A stretch of 64,000 nt of DNA from NCBI RefSeq assembly GCF_019656455.1, contig NZ_BPMK01000006.1, positions 186,001 to 250,000 on the forward strand, in the 5' to 3' direction. Shown piece by piece: positions 10,792-22,677 of the stretch (positions are counted from its first letter, which is position 1; every line of letters begins with the position of its first letter). Both the position numbers and the translations under genes were made by a program. Under the pieces are notes generated by a model. It did not search any database and was not told the DNA's origin. It saw only the letters and a program-made list of their open reading frames with translations. This DNA is from Noviherbaspirillum aridicola. GTDB lineage: Bacteria > Pseudomonadota > Gammaproteobacteria > Burkholderiales > Burkholderiaceae_D.

Positions 10792-12426
10792 TCAGCCCTT
10801 CATCGCGTTGGCCACGCGCAGCGGCGCCTGGCGGGGGAGCGCCGGCGGCACCGGGACCGGGGGCAAGGCAGGCGCCCCGATGCCGGCCAGATCGAAAGCC
10901 GCCACGGTCTGGCCGAGCGAGGCCGCCCGGTTCTGCATGCTCGCCGCGGCGGCGGCCGCCTGTTCGACCAGCGCCGCGTTGTGCTGGGTCATCTCGTCCA
11001 TGGTCGCGACCGCCCGGTTCACCTCTTCCAGGCCGACGCTCTGCTCCCGGCTGGCTTCGGTGATCTCGTTCATGATGTCGGCCACGTGCCGGACCGCCGA
11101 CACGATCTCCTGCATCTGGCGGCCGGCATGGTCCACCAGCGTGTGGCCGTCCTCGACCTTCTTCACCGAGTCGTTGATGAGGTCCTTGATTTCCCTGGCC
11201 GCCTGGGCGGAGCGCTGGGCGAGATTGCGCACCTCCGCCGCCACCACCGCGAAGCCGCGTCCCTGCTCGCCGGCGCGCGCCGCCTCCACCGCGGCGTTGA
11301 GCGCGAGGATATTCGTCTGGAAGGCGATGCCGTCGATGACGGCGATGATGTCGACGATCTTGCGCGAGCTGTCCTTGATCGAACTCATCGTGTCGACCAC
11401 GCGGCCGACCACCTCGCCGCCCCTGACCGCCGACTCCGACGCGGAACGCACCAGCTGATTGGCCTGCTGCGCATTCTCGGCGTTGTGGCGCACGGTCGAG
11501 GTCAGCTCTTCCATCGACGAAGCGGTCTCCTGCAAGGCGCTGGCCTGCGCCTCCGTCCGGCGCGAGAGGTCGCTGTTGCCGCTGGCGATCTCGTCGGAAG
11601 CCGTGGCGATTTCATCCGTGCCGCTGCGAACCTGGCTCACGATGCGCGCCAGGCTTTCGTCCATTTCCCGCAACGCGTGCAGCAGCTCGCTGGTTTCGTC
11701 CTTGCCGACCACCTCGATGCGGCTGCCGAGCTTGCCCGCCGCCACCCGTTGCGCGACCGCGACCGCGGCACGCAGGGGGCCGACGATGCTGCGCGTGGTC
11801 AGCAGCGACAGCAGGCCGCCGATGACGAGGGTCACGAGTCCCAGGCCGAGCAGCACCCAGGTCATGCGCCGGCCCGCCGTCTCCGAGGCGGCGAGCAACT
11901 CGTCGACCGACTTCTGCTGGATGGCGACGAGACGGTCGATCTCGGCGATGGCCTGCTGGTTGAGGGGATCGATCTGCGAGGAGATCAGCTTGCCGGCGGT
12001 CTCGTTCGCATATTCCTTGACCTTCTGGATGGCTTCCTGGAACGGCGCGTCGGTCTGCTTGTCGAGCGCTGCGATCTTCGCCACCAGCGCCTTTTCCTCG
12101 GCGCCGAGGCCGAGCGCGAGCAGCCTGTTCTGCGCTTCCTGGAATCGCTTGCGCTGGGCGGTCGCCTTGGCTTCCTCGCGCTGCATCTCGGGGGTGCTGT
12201 ATTGCAGGCCCACGTTGCGCATCGCGATGCCGCCCTCGAGCAACGCGCTGCGCATCGCGTTGGCAAGCGCCGCCTTGGCGCTTGCACGCTGCAGGCCGGC
12301 ATTCTGTTCCTGTCTGGACCGCGCGCTCAGCACCAGGTCGGCGATCAGCACGCCCATGACCAGCAAAAGAATGATGCCGAAGCCGAGACCGAGCCGGGTC
12401 CCGATCTTCACCGTACGTAAATTCAC
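10792..12426 (-). CDS. Methyl-accepting chemotaxis protein (4HB sensor, HAMP, signalling domain)
   Basis: A 544-aa transmembrane chemoreceptor. TM1 is about residues 13-32 ([20 protein letters not shown]). A periplasmic four-helix region rich in Glu/Lys/Gln follows to about 187, then TM2 ([19 protein letters not shown]) with a HAMP domain. The cytoplasmic hairpin has the conserved tip [20 protein letters not shown] and [19 protein letters not shown]. The tail ends in VANAMKG and lacks an NWETF-type CheR tether. The start is GTG 12426, just after GAGGAGAC; longer readings upstream would run through a perfect dyad. The ligand is unknown. Confidence 0.93.
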   Translation of the reverse strand: MNLRTVKIGTRLGLGFGIILLLVMGVLIADLVLSARSRQEQNAGLQRASAKAALANAMRSALLEGGIAMRNVGLQYSTPEMQREEAKATAQRKRFQEAQNRLLALGLGAEEKALVAKIAALDKQTDAPFQEAIQKVKEYANETAGKLISSQIDPLNQQAIAEIDRLVAIQQKSVDELLAASETAGRRMTWVLLGLGLVTLVIGGLLSLLTTRSIVGPLRAAVAVAQRVAAGKLGSRIEVVGKDETSELLHALREMDESLARIVSQVRSGTDEIATASDEIASGNSDLSRRTEAQASALQETASSMEELTSTVRHNAENAQQANQLVRSASESAVRGGEVVGRVVDTMSSIKDSSRKIVDIIAVIDGIAFQTNILALNAAVEAARAGEQGRGFAVVAAEVRNLAQRSAQAAREIKDLINDSVKKVEDGHTLVDHAGRQMQEIVSAVRHVADIMNEITEASREQSVGLEEVNRAVATMDEMTQHNAALVEQAAAAAASMQNRAASLGQTVAAFDLAGIGAPALPPVPVPPALPRQAPLRVANAMKG

Positions 12427-12541
12427 TGCCGTCTCCTCGATGTAATGCGGTTGCCGTGCCGCGCCGGATTTTTCCGGTCTCCTGCCCGCCGGCGCGCTCC
12501 GCCGGTTGACGGACGGCGCATCCTTACGTCGAGTGTAAAGT

Positions 12542-12581
12542 AGCTGTACAAATATTTCCATAGGACAATATTTGTACAGCT
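12542..12581. promoter_or_regulatory. 15-bp perfect inverted repeat upstream of the chemoreceptor gene
   Basis: AGCTGTACAAATATT at 12542-12556 and its exact reverse complement at 12567-12581 are separated by a 10-bp spacer. The site is strikingly A/T-rich for this genome and lies 116-155 bp before the GTG start at 12426. It could be an operator for a dimeric regulator or an RNA hairpin in the leader. Apart from this and the hairpin at 12674, the 301-bp spacer 12427-12727 shows nothing else. Confidence 0.55.
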
Positions 12582-12673
12582 GGAAAAGTGACTGAAATCC
12601 GGACGCCCGGGTCGAGACCTGCCATCGAGGCGTGCTACAACCCGCATTCCCACAAGAGGGAAAACGCGGATCA

Positions 12674-12692
12674 CTGTCCGGAAACCGGACAG
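12674..12692 (-). terminator. Hairpin downstream of the EstB-like gene
   Basis: CTGTCCGG-AAA-CCGGACAG forms a perfect 8-bp stem with a 3-nt loop, 36 bp after the stop of the leftward serine hydrolase gene. A short T4 run follows some 11 bases further on the minus strand, so termination is plausible but not strong. Confidence 0.45.
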
Positions 12693-12727
12693 CCCGCATT
12701 CGCTGCCCGTCCTGTTGCGCGGATGAC

Positions 12728-13918
12728 TCAGTCGAGCGCCGCGTAGACCATGTGCCTGAACAGCTGACGGTAGTAGGTGCGCTGCTCGGGCGCCTGCATC
12801 AGCAGGACGGCGGAGAGCGCCTCCTTCGGATCGACCCAGAAATACGTCCCCGCCAGCCCGCTCCAGGTGTAGTCGCCCGGTGAGCCGGGGATGACGGCGC
12901 CGCCCTGCCCCAGGCGCACCGCGAAGCCGAGCCCGAAGCCGTAGCCGGGGCCGGGCAGGAAGTTCAGGCCGCTGCGCGCCGCCGGCAGGTCGCCGAGATG
13001 ATCCGAGGTCATCAGTTCGAGCGTCTTGCGGCCGATGATGCGGGCGCCGTCGAGGCTGCCGCCGCCCTCCAGCATGCGTGCAAACCGCATGTAGTCATGG
13101 GCGGTCGACATCAGGCCGCCGCCTCCGCCGAACAGGGCCGGCCGGCGGCGCGGCTGGTTGAGGCGGACGGCGGCGCCGGTGACCGGGTCGGTCTCGAAGG
13201 CTTCGGCGATCCTATGCTGCCGGGCCGGCTCGACCCAGAAGCCGGTGTCGCCCATGCCAAGCGGGTCGAAGATGCGCGCCTTCAGGCATTCGTCGAGCGG
13301 CATGTCGCACAGGCGCTCCACCAGCACCCCGAGCACATCGGTGGCATGGCTGTACTCCCATACCGTGCCCGGCTGGTACATCAGCGGCAGCTCGCCGAGG
13401 ACGCGCATGAATTCCTTGCTGTCCGCGCCGGGGGTGCCCACGCGCACCCGGCGGTACTCCGCCTTGACCAGGGAGTCGCCGAAGATGCCGTAGGTGAAGC
13501 CGGCCGTATGCCGCAGCAGGTCCTGCAGCGTGATCGGCGCGCGGGCCGGCTCCAGTTCCAGCACGGGCTTGCCGTCGGCGCCGGTGCGCTCGACGCCGAC
13601 GCGCAGCGCCGCGAGTTCGGGCAGCACCCGATCCACCGGATCGCTCAGCAGGATGCGGCCCTCCTCGACCAGCATCATCGCGGCGACGGACACGACCGGC
13701 TTGGTCATCGAGTAGATGCGGAAGATGGTGTCGTGCGTCATCGGCGCTCCGGACGCCGGGTCCTGCACGCCGAGCGCCTTGCGGTACACGGTCTCGCCGC
13801 GATGGCTGATCTGCATCATCGCGCCGGGAATGCGGCCGCGCTCGATGTCTTGCTGCATCCTGCGGGTCAGCAGGTCGAGCCGGGCGGCGGAAAAACCGCT
13901 GAAGGCGGGCTGGGTCAT
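12728..13918 (-). CDS. Serine hydrolase, class C beta-lactamase/EstB-like esterase
   Basis: A 396-aa penicillin-binding-protein-fold hydrolase. The catalytic S-x-x-K is S70-M-T-K73 in [14 protein letters not shown] Tyr motif follows as [11 protein letters not shown] (Y-x-H in place of the beta-lactamase Y-x-N), and the third motif is W-x-G in [12 protein letters not shown]. This replacement pattern is that of EstB-type esterases rather than true AmpC enzymes. No signal peptide is visible, so it is probably cytoplasmic and unlikely to give beta-lactam resistance. It is flanked by its own hairpin and by the pbpG terminator, so it looks monocistronic. Confidence 0.87.
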   Translation of the reverse strand: MTQPAFSGFSAARLDLLTRRMQQDIERGRIPGAMMQISHRGETVYRKALGVQDPASGAPMTHDTIFRIYSMTKPVVSVAAMMLVEEGRILLSDPVDRVLPELAALRVGVERTGADGKPVLELEPARAPITLQDLLRHTAGFTYGIFGDSLVKAEYRRVRVGTPGADSKEFMRVLGELPLMYQPGTVWEYSHATDVLGVLVERLCDMPLDECLKARIFDPLGMGDTGFWVEPARQHRIAEAFETDPVTGAAVRLNQPRRRPALFGGGGGLMSTAHDYMRFARMLEGGGSLDGARIIGRKTLELMTSDHLGDLPAARSGLNFLPGPGYGFGLGFAVRLGQGGAVIPGSPGDYTWSGLAGTYFWVDPKEALSAVLLMQAPEQRTYYRQLFRHMVYAALD

Positions 13919-13991
13919 GGTGTCTCCGTATGTATTCCTGGTGGATCGGGATCGCGAGAAAGCGAACGATCGTTTGATTCTAGCGGAAAAG

Positions 13992-14019
13992 AAAAATGGA
14001 CCGTTGCCGGTCCATTTTT
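13992..14019 (-). terminator. Intrinsic terminator of the pbpG-like gene
   Basis: An 11-bp perfect stem AAAAATGGACC / GGTCCATTTTT with loop GTTGCC lies 20 bp after the pbpG stop. T-rich runs flank it on both strands, so it could act in both directions; here it ends pbpG before the EstB-like gene. Confidence 0.75.
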
Positions 14020-14039
14020 TCCTGCCGCGGGGGCTGATT

Positions 14040-14960
14040 TCACATCAGCTTGCGCTTGCCGCCCGACTTCACGCTGACCCGGGTCTTGGCCCGCGCGGCC
14101 TGCCGCTGGCCGACCTTCACGACGGACGCGCTGGCGCGCCGGGGCTTGGGCGCGGCGGCGGCCGCATACAGCGGCTCGCCGGTGAGGAAGCGCTGCACAT
14201 TCTCCGCATCGGCGATGCGCGCCGCGCTTTCGCGGGCATTGAGCAGGACCATGATGACCCGTTTGCCGGCTGCCTGGAAGCGCATCACCAGGCACTTGCC
14301 CGCCTCGCGGGTGAAGCCGGTCTTGGACAGCATGATGTCCCAGCCATCGCGGCCGACGAGGCGATTGGTATTGCGGTACTGGACCAGGCGGCCGTTCATG
14401 TCGATCAGTTCGCCGGTCTCGGTCGTCATGCGGCTGATTTCGGGATAGGCCGAGGCGGCGGCCGCCATCTTGACCAGGTCGGCGGCGGTCGAACGGTTGT
14501 ACGGGGACAGGCCGGTCGGCTCCTGGATGGAGGTGTTGTGCATGCCGAGCGCCACCAGCTTCGCCTGCACGGCGCGCAGGAAGGCCGGATGGCCGCCGGG
14601 GTAGGTGCGGCCGAGCGCGTGGGCCGCGCGGTTGTCCGACGACATCAGCGCCAGCTCGAGCAGCTCGCGGCGGCTGAGCACGACGCCGACCGGCACCCGC
14701 GATGAACTGAACTTCAGGGTATCGACATCGCTCTCCTCGATCGCGATCTGCTCGTCCATGTCCAGCCGGGCATCGAGCACGACCATGGCGGTCATCAGCT
14801 TGGTGAGCGAAGCGATGGGCACGATCTCGTGCGCATTCTTCTCCAGCAAGACCTTGCCGGAATCCTCTTCCATCACCAGCGCATGCTGGGAGCTGAAGGG
14901 AACGGCGAAGGCCGACGCCGCTGCCGAGAGCAGCAGCGCCATAAGGGTTTTCTTGAACAT
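14040..14960 (-). CDS. pbpG: D-alanyl-D-alanine endopeptidase (PBP7-like, S11 family)
   Basis: A periplasmic low-molecular-weight penicillin-binding protein that cleaves D-Ala-meso-DAP cross-links in peptidoglycan. The signal peptide is MFKKTLMALLLSAAASAFA. All three active-site motifs are present: S51-L-T-K54 in IASLTKLMTAM, S108-D-N110 in MSSDNRAAHALG and K213-T-G215 in LSKTGFTREAGKC. The C-terminal tail (last 40 residues) is rich in Arg and Lys, with SVKSGGKRKLM at the end. At 306 aa it matches PBP7 length and lacks the C-terminal beta domain and amphipathic anchor of DacA/DacC. Confidence 0.92.
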   Translation of the reverse strand: MFKKTLMALLLSAAASAFAVPFSSQHALVMEEDSGKVLLEKNAHEIVPIASLTKLMTAMVVLDARLDMDEQIAIEESDVDTLKFSSSRVPVGVVLSRRELLELALMSSDNRAAHALGRTYPGGHPAFLRAVQAKLVALGMHNTSIQEPTGLSPYNRSTAADLVKMAAAASAYPEISRMTTETGELIDMNGRLVQYRNTNRLVGRDGWDIMLSKTGFTREAGKCLVMRFQAAGKRVIMVLLNARESAARIADAENVQRFLTGEPLYAAAAAPKPRRASASVVKVGQRQAARAKTRVSVKSGGKRKLM

Positions 14961-14995
14961 AGGTAGCTGTAACGAAATGTTGTCCTGCGTAATGA

Positions 14996-15024
14996 ATCAT
15001 ATCGCGTTAATCAGGAGCAACAAA
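14996..15024 (-). promoter_or_regulatory. Possible sigma-70 promoter of pbpG
   Basis: On the minus strand TTTGTT (15024-15019) and TATGAT (15001-14996) are 17 bp apart and lie 36 bp before the pbpG start. The -10 hexamer is good, the -35 weak. The rest of the 226-bp spacer to the divergent panE-like gene holds nothing recognisable. Confidence 0.35.
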
Positions 15025-15186
15025 GTAGCCTATGAGAAGTATTGAGAAATTTTTCTTGCGCTGTTGCGAAGCCGCCCTTGCCGGGTTTTCAAGGCGGGGC
15101 CGGGACCGGCGGCGGCGCGCTTTTGCCGTCCCCGCTAAAATCGGCAGGCCGGACGCAGCCGCGGACCGGGAGAACAGGAGACATAC

Positions 15187-16128
15187 GTGAGCAAGGACAG
15201 AATTCTTATCGTCGGCACCGGCGCCATCGGCAGCTTTTACGGCGCCGCGCTGCAGGCAGCGGGCGCCGACGTCAGCGCGGTATGCCGCTCGGATTACGAT
15301 GCGGTGCGCGAACACGGCATCGCGGTCGAGAGCCAGCGCATCGGCGACCGGCTCTTCAGGCCGACGCAGACGGTGCGTACCCCGTCCGACTACCAGGGCG
15401 GCGCGCCCGACTACCTGGTGCTGAGCGTCAAGGTGCTGGAAGGCGTGGACCGGGCGGCGCTCATCCGCGACGCGGTCGGGCCGGCCACCGCGATCGTCCT
15501 GATCGAGAACGGCGTCGAGATCGAACAGGAAATCGCCGACGCCTTCCCCGACAACGAACTGATCAGCGCGCTCGCCTTCGTCCAGGTCAGCCGCGTCGGT
15601 CCCGGCCAGGTGCGGCATTTCGCCTTCGGCGACCTCATGTTCGGCAACTACCCTTCCGGCCTGGGCGAGCGCGCGCGCCGCCTGGCCGGATTGCTGGAGG
15701 CCGGCGGCATCAAGGCCAAGACCAGCGACAACGTAGTCGGCGCGCGCTGGCAGAAGTGCGTGTGGAACGCGGCCTTCAATCCGATCTCGGTGCTCGGCGG
15801 CGTGCTGGATACCGGCCACATCCTCGGCGCCGAGGGCGGCACTGCCTTCGTGCGCAAGGTGATGGAAGAGATCTGCGCGGTCGCCGCCGCGTCGGGCCAC
15901 CCGCAGCCGCCAGGGCTGATCGACCAGTTCATCGACAGCACCGCCAGGGCACCGGCTTACAAGACCAGCATGGCGCTCGACTTCGAGAACGGCCGGCAGA
16001 TGGAGACCGAGGTCATCCTCGGCAACGCGGTGCGGGCGGCGCGACGGGAGAACGTGGCCGCGCCCTCGCTGGAAGCGCTCTATGCGCTGATGAAGATGGT
16101 CGAGCGCAAGGCCGACGCCGGGCGCTGA
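15187..16128 (+). CDS. Ketopantoate reductase family protein (2-dehydropantoate 2-reductase)
   Basis: An NADPH-dependent oxidoreductase of the ApbA/PanE family that reduces 2-dehydropantoate to pantoate for CoA synthesis. The Rossmann motif is ILIVGTGAIGSFYGAALQ at residues 6-23. The C-terminal helical domain has the catalytic-lysine segment GARWQKCVWNAAFNPISVL. Length is 313 aa, the family norm. The start is GTG 15187 with AGGAGA upstream; no ATG fits. Many genomes have several family members acting on other 2-keto acids, so the panE symbol is withheld. It is a single-gene unit, divergent from pbpG. Confidence 0.85.
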   Translation: MSKDRILIVGTGAIGSFYGAALQAAGADVSAVCRSDYDAVREHGIAVESQRIGDRLFRPTQTVRTPSDYQGGAPDYLVLSVKVLEGVDRAALIRDAVGPATAIVLIENGVEIEQEIADAFPDNELISALAFVQVSRVGPGQVRHFAFGDLMFGNYPSGLGERARRLAGLLEAGGIKAKTSDNVVGARWQKCVWNAAFNPISVLGGVLDTGHILGAEGGTAFVRKVMEEICAVAAASGHPQPPGLIDQFIDSTARAPAYKTSMALDFENGRQMETEVILGNAVRAARRENVAAPSLEALYALMKMVERKADAGR

Positions 16129-16147
16129 TCCGCGCGCCCCGGCCTTC

Positions 16148-16161
16148 TTGATCCAGCGCAA
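16148..16161. promoter_or_regulatory. Weak FNR-like site upstream of the P2A ATPase
   Basis: TTGATCCAGCGCAA has a perfect left half and a degenerate right half, 88 bp before the ATPase ATG. A better-matching ATCAA half lies 4 bp further right but at the wrong spacing for FNR. Confidence 0.2.
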
Positions 16162-16248
16162 TCAAATTCGCCGGGGCGGAGCGTAGCCTGCCCGAATCCT
16201 GCCGCGGATGTGTCCGCGGCCTCCAGGCAGACCGAGGACCCGCCCGCG

Positions 16249-18914
<2,666 letters not shown>

Positions 18915-18924
<10 letters not shown>

Positions 18925-19790
18925 GCGCGTTCGCGCATCCACTTGGTGGCGACGACCTTGACGCCGGTTTCGACCGGCTCGCCCGCGTGCAGGGACAGCT
19001 GGTCGGGTTCGCCGAATTCGCTGACGTTGAGGAAGAAGACGGCGCTGCCCTTCTTCGGCTGCACCTGCAGGCCGGCCTTGGGGAAGGAGGTGCCGCCGCC
19101 CTGCCCGACGTCGCTCAGGTACATGACGATGGTCGCCACGCGCTGGCCGCCGCGTTCCAGGTGCTTGCGGGGACCGGGCAGCGCCGGGTCGAACCAGTCG
19201 AAGTGCGGACGGTACTCGTTGCCTTTTTCATAGCGCAGCACCTGCAGGCCTTCGCCGCGCTCGGCGGGCCAGCCGGTAAGCGCCTCCAGCCGGGCCTCGA
19301 TGCGTGCCACCAGCGGCGACTCCGCGCGCTGCAGCATCGCGCCGCGGCTGGTACGGTGCGCGTGCACCTGGGTCTTGCCGTCGCTGTCGGCCACCACCGG
19401 CGATCGCTCGAGCCGGTCGTAGCTGTAGGCGATCAGCTCGTCGCACTCTTCATCGCTGAGGAGGTCGGAGACCACCACCACCCGGGGCGCCGCCAGGGAC
19501 AGCACGATCCCGACCTGCCGGTCGCCGGCGAGCACGCGGTTGGACGAGGTGTCAATCCGGGGCAGCACGCGCGGCTCGGGCGACGGCGCCGGCGGCAGCT
19601 GCGGGAACCAGGCGCGGCGCGCTTCTTCGATCGCCGCCTGCGCCAGCCGGTTGTCGAAATGGCCGTCGCGCACCATGACGGCGGCCATGACGGCCGGCTC
19701 GCAGCGGCGCGCGAGGTTTTCGTTGATCCAGTGCCGCCACTCCTGCGGCAGGCGGGCGAGTGCGGAGGCGGAAGTATTGAGGGTTTGCAT
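18915..19790 (-). CDS. 2OG-Fe(II) oxygenase, prolyl 4-hydroxylase-like
   Basis: A 291-aa protein whose C-terminal 190 residues form a P4Hc domain: a non-haem iron dioxygenase that couples 2-oxoglutarate decarboxylation to hydroxylation of a protein or small substrate. Iron ligands are H196-x-D198 (YRPHFDWFDP) and H268 (SLHAGEP), and K278 (GVKVVATKW) would bind 2-oxoglutarate. LRYEKGNEYRPH and SDVGQGGGTSFPKAGL are family hallmarks. The first 100 residues resemble no domain I recognise. The substrate is unknown. An FNR-like box lies 59 bp upstream, notable for an enzyme that consumes oxygen. Confidence 0.87.
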
Positions 19791-19848
19791 AGGGACTTGC
19801 CAGATTGACCATCAGCGGCAAGCGTAGCTGCTTGCCGCGAGATTTCTG

Positions 19849-19862
19849 TGACGCAAGTCAAG
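19849..19862. promoter_or_regulatory. FNR-like box (one mismatch) upstream of the prolyl-hydroxylase-like gene
   Basis: Reads TTGACTTGCGTCAC on the minus strand: a full TTGAC half and a GTCAC half, one base off TTGAY-N4-RTCAA. It lies 59-72 bp before the start codon of the leftward oxygenase gene and 22 bp after the ROK kinase stop. Confidence 0.4.
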
Positions 19863-19884
19863 CCGGAAGGTTCCGCCGCGAAAG

Positions 19885-20871
19885 CTAATCCTTCAGCACA
19901 TCCCATGGCCGGGCGGCCCGCCAGCGCGCCTCCCATTCCTCGGGCAGCACCAGGGTGAAGGCGCCGACATCCGCCACCAGCGAGCCGAGCGCGGCGGTCT
20001 CGATGCGCACGCCCTCGGTCAGCGCGGGCAGGTGCGCATGGATTTCCCGCAGCACCAGCGGCGCGAGCCAGTCGCCGTGATGCTGCCAGACGCTGCCGCC
20101 GATCACGAACAGCCGCAGGTCGAGCGCGGCCGCCAGGTTGTACAGGCCGCGGCCCAGCCAGTGCGCCGCGTACTCCCCGACCTGGCGCGCCTGCGGATCC
20201 CCCGCGCGCGCGGCCTCGAACAGCTCCGCCGCGCTCTTGCCGATCCGGTTGCCGAGATTGCGGCCCGAGATCAGCCCCTCCAGATCTCCGCGGTTGCCGC
20301 AGCCGCAGACCGCGTCCGGGTCGTCGCCGAGCAGCATGTGCCCGGCATGGCCGGCATTGCCGTTCTTGCCGCGCAGGATGCGGCCGTCCACGCACAGCCC
20401 GAAGCCGACGCCGGTGCTCCACGTCACATAGGCGCAGTCCGGCTCGCCGACGGCGGCGCCGAATGCGCGTTCGGCCGCGATCGCCGCCACGCAGTCATTG
20501 TCGATCGCCACGCGGGCGAACCGCTCGCGCAGCACCTGCTCGAGCGGGATCAGCGTCCAGTCGTTGGGCAGATCGGGCGCGTTGCGCCCGCCGCCGCAGA
20601 TGTTCGGCGCGGCCAGCGCGATCATGCCTTCCTGCTTGACGAAGGGGCCGCAGGAGGCGACGCCGAGCGCACCCACCCGGTCCGGTGCGATGCCGGCCTC
20701 GCGGCAGGCTTCCTCGACCATGGCCATTCCGAGTTCCGGCAGTGCCCGCACGGTCCCGGACTTCGGCGTGGGCCTCGTCACGCGCGCCAGCGGCCCCTCC
20801 GGCCCGGCGACCGAAGCCGCCATCTTGGTGCCGCCGATGTCGAGCGCGGCCAGGTATTGCTCTTCCATCAT
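19885..20871 (-). CDS. ROK family sugar kinase (glucokinase-like)
   Basis: A 328-aa kinase of the ROK family, probably phosphorylating glucose with ATP. The phosphate loop is LAALDIGGTKMAASVAG near the N-terminus, and DNDCVAAIAAERAFGAA and STGVGFGLCVDGRIL are the following ATP/sugar segments. The zinc motif is unusual: CGCGNRGDLE has Asp where ROK proteins normally have the third Cys (CxCGxxGCLE). There is no N-terminal DNA-binding domain, so this is an enzyme and not a NagC-type repressor. It is the last gene of the otsA-otsB-GH15-ROK operon, 18 bp after the GH15 gene, where it could phosphorylate glucose released by the hydrolase. Confidence 0.85.
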   Translation of the reverse strand: MMEEQYLAALDIGGTKMAASVAGPEGPLARVTRPTPKSGTVRALPELGMAMVEEACREAGIAPDRVGALGVASCGPFVKQEGMIALAAPNICGGGRNAPDLPNDWTLIPLEQVLRERFARVAIDNDCVAAIAAERAFGAAVGEPDCAYVTWSTGVGFGLCVDGRILRGKNGNAGHAGHMLLGDDPDAVCGCGNRGDLEGLISGRNLGNRIGKSAAELFEAARAGDPQARQVGEYAAHWLGRGLYNLAAALDLRLFVIGGSVWQHHGDWLAPLVLREIHAHLPALTEGVRIETAALGSLVADVGAFTLVLPEEWEARWRAARPWDVLKD

Positions 20872-20889
20872 CCTCCCTTGCGGATTCGT

Positions 20890-22677
20890 TCAGTAAGCGT
20901 TTTCCCAGCTCTTGCTGAGCCGGGCAGCGCACTGTATCAGGCCCACCATGCTGTAGGTCTGGGGGAAATTGCCCCACAGCTCGCCGCTGTCGATCGTCAC
21001 GTCCTCGGCGAGCAGGCCGAGATGGTTGCACTTGCCGAGCACGTTTTCGAACAGGGCGCGCGCCCGGTCGCGTTCGCCGATCTGCGTCAGCGCCAGTATC
21101 CACCAGAAGGTGCAGACCAGGAAGGCGGATTCCGGGCGCCCGAAATCGTCTTCCTCATCGTAGCGCAGCAGGAAGTCGCCGCGCCGCAGGTGGCGTTCGA
21201 TCGCATGCACGGTGGAGACGAAGCGCGGATCGTCGGCCTCGAAAAAGCGGAACTCCGCCATCAGCAGCAGGCTGGCGTCGAGGCGGTCGCCATGGAAGGT
21301 GGATACGAAGCTCTGCAGCCGCTCGTTCCACGCGGCCTTGCAGATCTCGGCGTGCATGCGTCGCGCATGGCCGTCCCAGAACCGGGCCCGCTCCGGCAGC
21401 CCGAGATGGGCGGCGATCACCGACAGCCGGTGGCAGGCGGCCCAGCACATCATGCTCGAATAGGTATGCACGCGCTGGGCGCCGCGCAGCTCCCAGATGC
21501 CGGCATCGGGCACGTTATAAAGCTCCACCGCGCGATCGCCGAGCCGCTCCAGCTTGCGGAACATGTCCTGGCCGGCGGGCCGGGCCAGACGCGTATCGAA
21601 AAATGCCTGGGTCCCGGCCAGCACGGCCGAGCCGAACACGTCGTTCTGGATCTGGAAGTACGCCTGGTTGCCGATCCTGACCGGTCCCATGCCGCGATAG
21701 CCGGCCAGGGCCGGCGCGTTGTTTTCCTCCAGCACCACCTGGCGGCGGATGCCGTACACCGGCTGCAGCGGCGTATCCTGCGCGTCGGCGATCAGGTTGA
21801 GGATGTAGTCCAGGTATTTCTCCATGGTCCCGGTCGCACCGAGCCGGTTGAGCGCATTGACCACGAAGAAGGCATCGCGCAGCCAGCAGTAGCGGTAGTC
21901 CCAGTTGCGGCCGCTGTGCGGCGCCTCCGGGATGGAAGTGGTGACCGCGGCGGTGATGGCGCCGGTGTCGTCGAAGGCATTGAGCTTGAGCGTGATCGCC
22001 GCCCGGATCACCTGCTGCTGCCATTCGAACGGAATGTCGAGGTTGCGCGCCCAGTGGTGCCAGTAGTTGCGGGTCTTTTCCAGGAAGGTGCGGCCGACCT
22101 CGTGTACCGCGCCGTTGACCGTCTCGTCCGGGCCGAACAGCATGGTGACGCAGTCATGCAGGAAGAAGGCGCATTCGTCGACCACATCGGTCACGGAAGC
22201 GTCTGTCGTCAGGCGCAGGGCCTGGGCGCCGCCGGTGTAGGACACGTGATTGGCGCCGGTACGCACGTCGGCCGGCGCGCTGCCGTAGTTCACCGCCGGC
22301 CGCACGCGCAGCGTGATGCGCGGGCGTCCCGACAGCCGCCGCACGATCCGCACCAGCATGACCGGGGCGAACATGCGGTCGTGCATGTAGAAGCGCGGTG
22401 CGAAGTCGAGCACTTCGATCGCATTGCCGGCCTCGTCGGACAGCCGGGTGACGAGGATGGCGGCGTTGCGCTCATAGTGCTGCTGCCGCGCGCTCGTGCC
22501 CTTCATCTCGATGCCGATTTCGCCGTGCGCGCCGCGCTGCCCTTCCGATTGCAGCAGCGAGCAGCAGATCGGGTCGCTGTCGAAATACGGATAGCACCAC
22601 CAGACGATGCCGGCGTTGCGGTCGATGAGGGCGCTGGTGCGGGAATTCCCGACCAGCCCGAGGTCGAGGCTGCTCAT
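20890..22677 (-). CDS. Glycoside hydrolase family 15 protein (glucoamylase- or trehalase-type)
   Basis: A 595-aa GH15 enzyme with an N-terminal beta-sandwich (SSLDLGLVGNSRTSALIDRN, GIVWWCYPYFDSDPICCSLL) and a C-terminal (alpha/alpha)6 barrel. Typical barrel segments are SGRNWDYRYCWLRDAFFVVNAL and IDSGELWGNFPQTYSMVGLI, which carries the second catalytic-region Glu; DEEDDFGRPESAFLVCTFWW holds the first. Bacterial GH15 enzymes of this form include glucoamylases, glucodextranases and true trehalases. Its ATG overlaps the otsB stop as ATGA, so it is translationally coupled to trehalose synthesis, and a trehalase role is attractive but unproven. Confidence 0.88.
   Translation of the reverse strand: MSSLDLGLVGNSRTSALIDRNAGIVWWCYPYFDSDPICCSLLQSEGQRGAHGEIGIEMKGTSARQQHYERNAAILVTRLSDEAGNAIEVLDFAPRFYMHDRMFAPVMLVRIVRRLSGRPRITLRVRPAVNYGSAPADVRTGANHVSYTGGAQALRLTTDASVTDVVDECAFFLHDCVTMLFGPDETVNGAVHEVGRTFLEKTRNYWHHWARNLDIPFEWQQQVIRAAITLKLNAFDDTGAITAAVTTSIPEAPHSGRNWDYRYCWLRDAFFVVNALNRLGATGTMEKYLDYILNLIADAQDTPLQPVYGIRRQVVLEENNAPALAGYRGMGPVRIGNQAYFQIQNDVFGSAVLAGTQAFFDTRLARPAGQDMFRKLERLGDRAVELYNVPDAGIWELRGAQRVHTYSSMMCWAACHRLSVIAAHLGLPERARFWDGHARRMHAEICKAAWNERLQSFVSTFHGDRLDASLLLMAEFRFFEADDPRFVSTVHAIERHLRRGDFLLRYDEEDDFGRPESAFLVCTFWWILALTQIGERDRARALFENVLGKCNHLGLLAEDVTIDSGELWGNFPQTYSMVGLIQCAARLSKSWENAY

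Noticed and set aside
12728-13918. AmpC beta-lactamase (resistance gene)
   Set aside because: It lacks a signal peptide and has Y-x-H and W-x-G in place of Y-x-N and K-T-G, the EstB-type esterase pattern.
16148-16165. TTGAT-N8-ATCAA palindrome upstream of the P2A ATPase as an FNR site
   Set aside because: Spacing of 8 is wrong for FNR; only a half-degenerate 14-mer remains, so it was listed as a weak site and not counted in the regulon.
18943-19233. Possible frameshift or extra gene at the overlap of the ATPase and oxygenase genes
   Set aside because: Both genes have intact C-termini with normal family ends; the 10-bp overlap is a simple convergent overlap.
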